DNA from: Hyaloscypha bicolor E
Lineage: Eukaryota; Ascomycota; Leotiomycetes; Helotiales; Hyaloscyphaceae
NCBI RefSeq assembly: GCF_002865645.1
Contig: NW_020194643.1
Location: 682,001 to 746,000, forward strand
Direction of reading: 5' to 3'
DNA: 64,000 bases
In this document: positions 59,860 to 64,000 of the stretch, piece by piece
Layout: every line of letters begins with the position of its first letter
Position numbering within the stretch: the stretch's first letter is position 1
The notes under the pieces: model-generated
What the model was told of the DNA's origin: nothing
Databases searched by the model: none
What the model saw: only the letters and a program-made list of their open reading frames with translations
Translations under genes and position numbers: made by a program

Positions 59860-61603
59860 GGATATGGAAGTCCTTAAGTAAAGGAACTTAGACGGTTCTC
59901 GACGATATTATACCAGACAAATTTGGGTATATGGCAATTAGTTAAAAAAAAATTTGGGTCTTATAGGCTTATGGTATATTTTCTCTTAACCTCTAGTAAA
60001 ACCAAAGGCATTATTAGGTTTTAATTATTTTAAATCATTGACCCTGCTTATCCTAGACCCTATAACTTCATGACTAGAGTAATTTGCCAGAAAATCCTTA
60101 TTTTAATATAATAGACTACTTCCCAATTTATAATCAAATTATAATATTAGCTAGTAAGTATAACCTCTAATATTTGAATAATAATTAAGAGCCTTTCGAG
60201 CTATTTATTATAGCGATTTACTATATAATGCCCCTTTATTACTTTTGAAGTCTAGAACTTATTATATATAAAAAATAGTACCTTTATCTACTATAGGCTT
60301 AAAATATAGTAAACGGAGGTACTATATTTTTACCTCGGGATAGATTAAAATAAGGAGTACCTTCCTAAATTAGTTTATCTAAAGTAATATAATAATTTAT
60401 AATAGGTTCTAAATATATTCTATTTACTTATATCTATAAAATTTAGTATATCGAGTATAAATTATACGAGTAAATAGGCGAACTTAAATATTTTATATAC
60501 CTGTTCTATAAATATAAAAAAACCTCCTTACCCTACCTTAACTTTTTCTTCCTTTATATTTTTAAATACTATCTTACTATTAATATAAGTATTACTAAGT
60601 CAAAATAGTAATAACTAGTAAGTATATTTATTTAAGAATAATTCCTTAAATTAATCCTAATTTTATCTTTAGCTAAGCTTTGCTTTAGGATCAAGTTTAA
60701 GTCCCTATAAACTATATTAGCTTAAGCCCCTAGCTACTATAAATCTGGTAATAGCTGGCCATTCTGGCTTATATTTATAGTATTTAAGCTTAAGGATATA
60801 CTTATTATACTATCTATAGGATTAAGTACTTTACTAATACTATCCTTTATCCTATTTATAATAGTAATAATATTTCTTTCTTTAATAAGTATACTAACTA
60901 TATATACTCTAACTTACCTGCTTTCTAGTACGGAGCTACTATTATTAATTCACTTAACCCTGGCCTTCCTTCTTAGCCTCTTTTTATATTACTAGTACCT
61001 GCTATAGTTACCCTAATTTGCCCTCCTTCTTAATTATCTAGATTAGGGTCTTAATCTCTACTTCCTCCCTAATAACCTTAGTTTTAGCCTGCTTTATTTT
61101 TATTTATTTAATAGTAAACTTCTCTGGCTAGCTTCTTACCTATAAATACTTCTCCTTAATAATATATGAATTTCTTTATTTCCTTACTTTAGGATATTTA
61201 ATAATAATCCAGTTTTATTATAGGTTTGCCCTTAGTTCTAAGAAGAGGAGAATTAGTCTCTCTATCTAATAATGAAATACCTAACTTCTATATAGATATG
61301 AATATAGAGAGTTCTATAGCTTCTAATAAATTAGGTAATATATTACTTAATTCTATATTCTTTTTACTATATACTAGGCTACTATTAAGCCTTCTTAGCT
61401 AATAACTCCCTATTTCTTCTAGACGCCCCCTAATACCTCGGAATTCTCCCTATAGTAGCTTTTCTCCCTTAATATCCGGCCCTTAATAACCTACTTTAAG
61501 TTCTTAGTAAAGTTTACCCTATTACTAGAATCTAGTTCTTTGCCTTAATACTTTATATTAGGCGGCTACTTATAATAGAATAATTACTATTAAGAATATT
61601 TAT
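59860..61603. other. AT-rich right flank, nothing recognised
   Basis: TA-rich sequence with RIP-like composition begins about 59.9 kb. No gene, RNA or terminal repeat is seen in this part. Confidence 0.45.
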
Positions 61604-61888
61604 AACCGAGAGAATTAGGAACTCGTATTAGAACTCCCTTAGAGTATTAGCTACTTGAATTATTATATAAAGAAGTTAGAGCGGTAATTAAATATAATAA
61701 ATGCCTTAGTTAAAGGGTTTTAGTATTATTAGAGAGATTTACTAAACTACGAGTATTAGTTCTATACTAAGATTAGGATAATCTTGAGACGAGAGAATAA
61801 GTATAATAATAATAGAAGTATACTAAAGGCAGCTATAGATATATTTATACTTGCGAATTTCAGGCCACTCTTTAGTATACCTATTCCT
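61604..61888 (+). pseudogene. Stop-riddled relic of a coding frame
   Basis: In one frame the sequence reads like protein with a stop every 10-20 codons, all TAG or TAA: NREN, stop, ELVLELP, stop, SISYLNYYIKKLER, stop, LNIINALVKGF, two stops close together, RDLLNYEY, stop, FYTKIRIILRRENKYNNN, RSILKAAIDIFILANFRPLF. The pattern is that of a gene with CAA/CAG or TGG codons turned to stops. I do not know the family; it may be a transposon or a multi-copy gene. Confidence 0.45.
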
Positions 61889-62115
61889 TAATAATAAAGG
61901 GAAATATAGTAAAGAGATATATATATATAATAGAATATTTGTGAATTTTAAGAAAGTATATAAGATAGTTTAATTAATATAATAGTTTGCTTTATATTTT
62001 AGTATAACTATATACTAAAAAGAATTAATTCTAGACTAGATCTAATTCTATTAAATATATAAATCCTTACTAACCTAGTAAATCTCTGGAATATAACTTA
62101 CTTCTTTTATTTTTA

Positions 62116-62600
62116 CTTCAAACTATAATAGGAAGATATAGTAAGTATTTACTATATTTTGTTCCTATAGTTTAGTAAAGGGGTAATAGATCCTAGTACT
62201 TTTTTTGTCCTTATTTCAAACTATAATAGGAAGATATAGTAGGTATTTACTATATTTTGCCCCTATAGTTTAGTAAAGGAATAATAGATCCCAGTTATAA
62301 TAGCGGGATTAATATAATAATTAAAGGCTTAAAGTTTAATAAATTTTATATATTAAAAATACTAAGCTAGAAAGTAAAAAAAAAAAGAAATATCTCGACC
62401 TTTTAGTATTCTTTTATTTAAGTATTCCGGCTTAGCTCTATTTTATACCTATTTCCGATTCCCTATTTCTAGTAAATTATACTATTATACTAGCTATTAT
62501 ATAAGTACTAATATATTTGCTTTAAATTATAATAAGAAGATATAGTAGGTATTTACTATATTTTGCCCTTATATTTTAGTAATATAATAGATCCGATTAT
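62116..62600. repeat. Dispersed 80-bp repeat, three copies, with palindromic core
   Basis: Copies start at about 62,117, 62,215 (98 bp later) and 62,519. Each has AGATATAGTA, a short spacer GGTATT, then TACTATATTTT, an inverted ATATAGTA/TACTATAT core. After it comes the TTTAGTAAAGG and AATAGATCC tail. A related word occurs near 60,305. Confidence 0.7.
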
Positions 62601-62804
62601 CTTTAAAATAAAGATTTTATCTTTATTTAAAGAAGATATTATATTTATATTATTAAATTATAGGTATTTATATATAAATATATTATAAATAAAGCTAGCT
62701 ATACTAAGAACTATACTATATTTATATATAAGAATACTAATTGCTTTAACTTAGTAGTAGACCCGTATAGTCACGTGACTCCATATAATTAGCTGGCTAT
62801 AAAA

Positions 62805-62853
62805 AAGCCCTAAAGCCCGAAACTTATAAAGAGTCTCAAGGGCTTTAGGGCTT
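62805..62853. repeat. 14-bp perfect inverted repeat
   Basis: AAGCCCTAAAGCCC (62805-62818) pairs with GGGCTTTAGGGCTT (62840-62853) across a 21-nt loop. AGTCACGTGACT, itself palindromic, stands 35 bp upstream. The role is unknown; a miniature element remnant is possible. Confidence 0.75.
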
Positions 62854-64000
62854 CCGGACTATTACTAGTACCTAGTACTTTTTAGGAAAAGAGTATAATA
62901 TATTCTATAATAGGTAACCTATTATAAACTACTTAATCTTTAAGTTAAGCGGGAAATCTGAGGGCCAGGCTCGTAATTCAAGTCTTATTAAGGTTATTAA
63001 AGTCTTTACTAGCTAGTATTATAGATTTAATATAAATATTACAGGAATCCTATAGGTTCTATCCTAATCTATTTAGAAAGCATATATAGTATGTTTTTAT
63101 ATTTGTTCTATTAATATTTATATATAATTCCTAAGAGCCAAACTATTACCTAAGAAAGAAATAAGAAGGCTAAACTAATACCTTTAAAAACCAAGGCCTT
63201 AATAAATCTGTCTAGAAAAGCTTACTAATTCTTCTAAAAATAACCCAAGCTCTAATAGGCCAGAAAATTTTGAGTTTATTATATATTATAACTTATATAA
63301 CTAGAAATAGAGACTATTCTAATAGGCCAGAAAGAGTTTCTTATATAGCTTATTTATATAACCAGGAATAGGAACTTAAGTTTATTATATGAAATTACTT
63401 ATATATAGAGACTCTTACTATAAACTCCTTGTTTAAATTAATTAGTTAAACCCATTTTTAATACTAAGTCTTTATTAGGGCAATTTCCCGCTTCCAGAGG
63501 CTTTAGATAAAGTAGCTAATAAGTTTCTTAGCTATTAGCCAAGACTTATTAGCTAGAAAATAAATAAATAATAAATAAGATTATAAAGCAGAACTTCTCT
63601 AATTATAATACTAAGATATTTTATTATAATATAAAGTAATTGGATATAGAAGCCCTATTAAATACAATATATCTCGAGCTATAAGTTTACAAGATAGGTA
63701 TAGGAAGTCTTAGTACTTAACTAGTATTATAGTCTAGCCTAAAGGCGCCTGCTATTCTTTATATCTAATTTAATAGAAATAAAAAATACCTATATTTTAA
63801 CTCGAGGGATAATTAGGACTTTTATATGGATTTAGGGCAGTGGTTTGCTTTATAGAGAGAGAATAGACCAGAATTACTTATACTATATTAATCTTTAGGA
63901 GGAATTATAGTAAATACCATAATTCCTGAAATATTCTCGAGGAAGCTTTCCTGAACTAAAGTAGGCTAGTTTATAATCCCGAAAGATCTATAGGAGTTTT
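62854..64000. other. AT-rich right end, nothing recognised
   Basis: TA-rich sequence continues to the window end. TCTAATAGGCCAGAAA recurs near 63,250 and 63,320. No gene or RNA is seen. Confidence 0.4.

Overview
The window looks like nuclear DNA of a filamentous ascomycete (Pezizomycotina; a leotiomycete would fit, but that is only an impression). Genes have many short introns (mostly 47-80 nt, GT-AG, CTAAC-like branch sites). Conserved proteins are of fungal type. Long stretches have been turned into AT-rich DNA full of TA dinucleotides, as expected from repeat-induced point mutation (RIP).

Layout. (1) 1 to about 30.9 kb is a RIP-degraded transposon graveyard with no intact gene. It holds a minus-strand Ty3/Gypsy reverse transcriptase remnant near 2.1 kb; two 1.08-kb inverted arms (3.8-4.9 and 9.0-10.1 kb); two related minus-strand Ty1/Copia-like bodies; a small non-coding LTR element (6,586-8,006) with a perfect 5-bp target duplication and an empty-site counterpart in the window; a solo LTR (14,621-14,923); a mutated miniature element near 17.1 kb; and a full-length plus-strand Ty3/Gypsy element (22,818-29,469) with equal-length LTRs and matching target duplications. 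(2) 30.9-33 kb is a transition zone with a gene of a repeat-and-zinc-finger type broken by eight in-frame stops, plus an unmutated 216-bp miniature element. (3) 33-59 kb is a gene island. (4) 59.5-64 kb returns to AT-rich, RIP-like sequence with short repeats and one more stop-riddled frame.

Gene island, left to right: a small secreted protein with an internal duplication and a dibasic site; an acidic/basic protein of unknown function; STE24 CAAX protease (minus); mitochondrial methionyl-tRNA synthetase (minus), divergent from the MTR2/NTF2-like mRNA export subunit (plus); a 696-residue coiled-coil protein; an 87-residue membrane protein with a 13-nt exon (minus), divergent from ribosomal protein eL38 (plus); a broken dimeric alpha-beta barrel gene; mevalonate kinase ERG12; protein farnesyltransferase/GGTase-I alpha subunit RAM2 with an unusual N-terminal extension; a poorly resolved basic membrane protein; and a secreted alpha/beta hydrolase (minus).

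ERG12 (isoprenoid supply), RAM2 (prenyl attachment to CAAX proteins) and STE24 (processing of prenylated CAAX proteins) act on one pathway and lie within about 16.4 kb, the first two side by side. This may be chance and can be tested by synteny. No CRISPR, rRNA or convincing tRNA was seen. I did not recognise a complete new system; the most unusual items are the internally duplicated secreted peptide, the RAM2 extension, and the nested LTR element with its in-window empty site.
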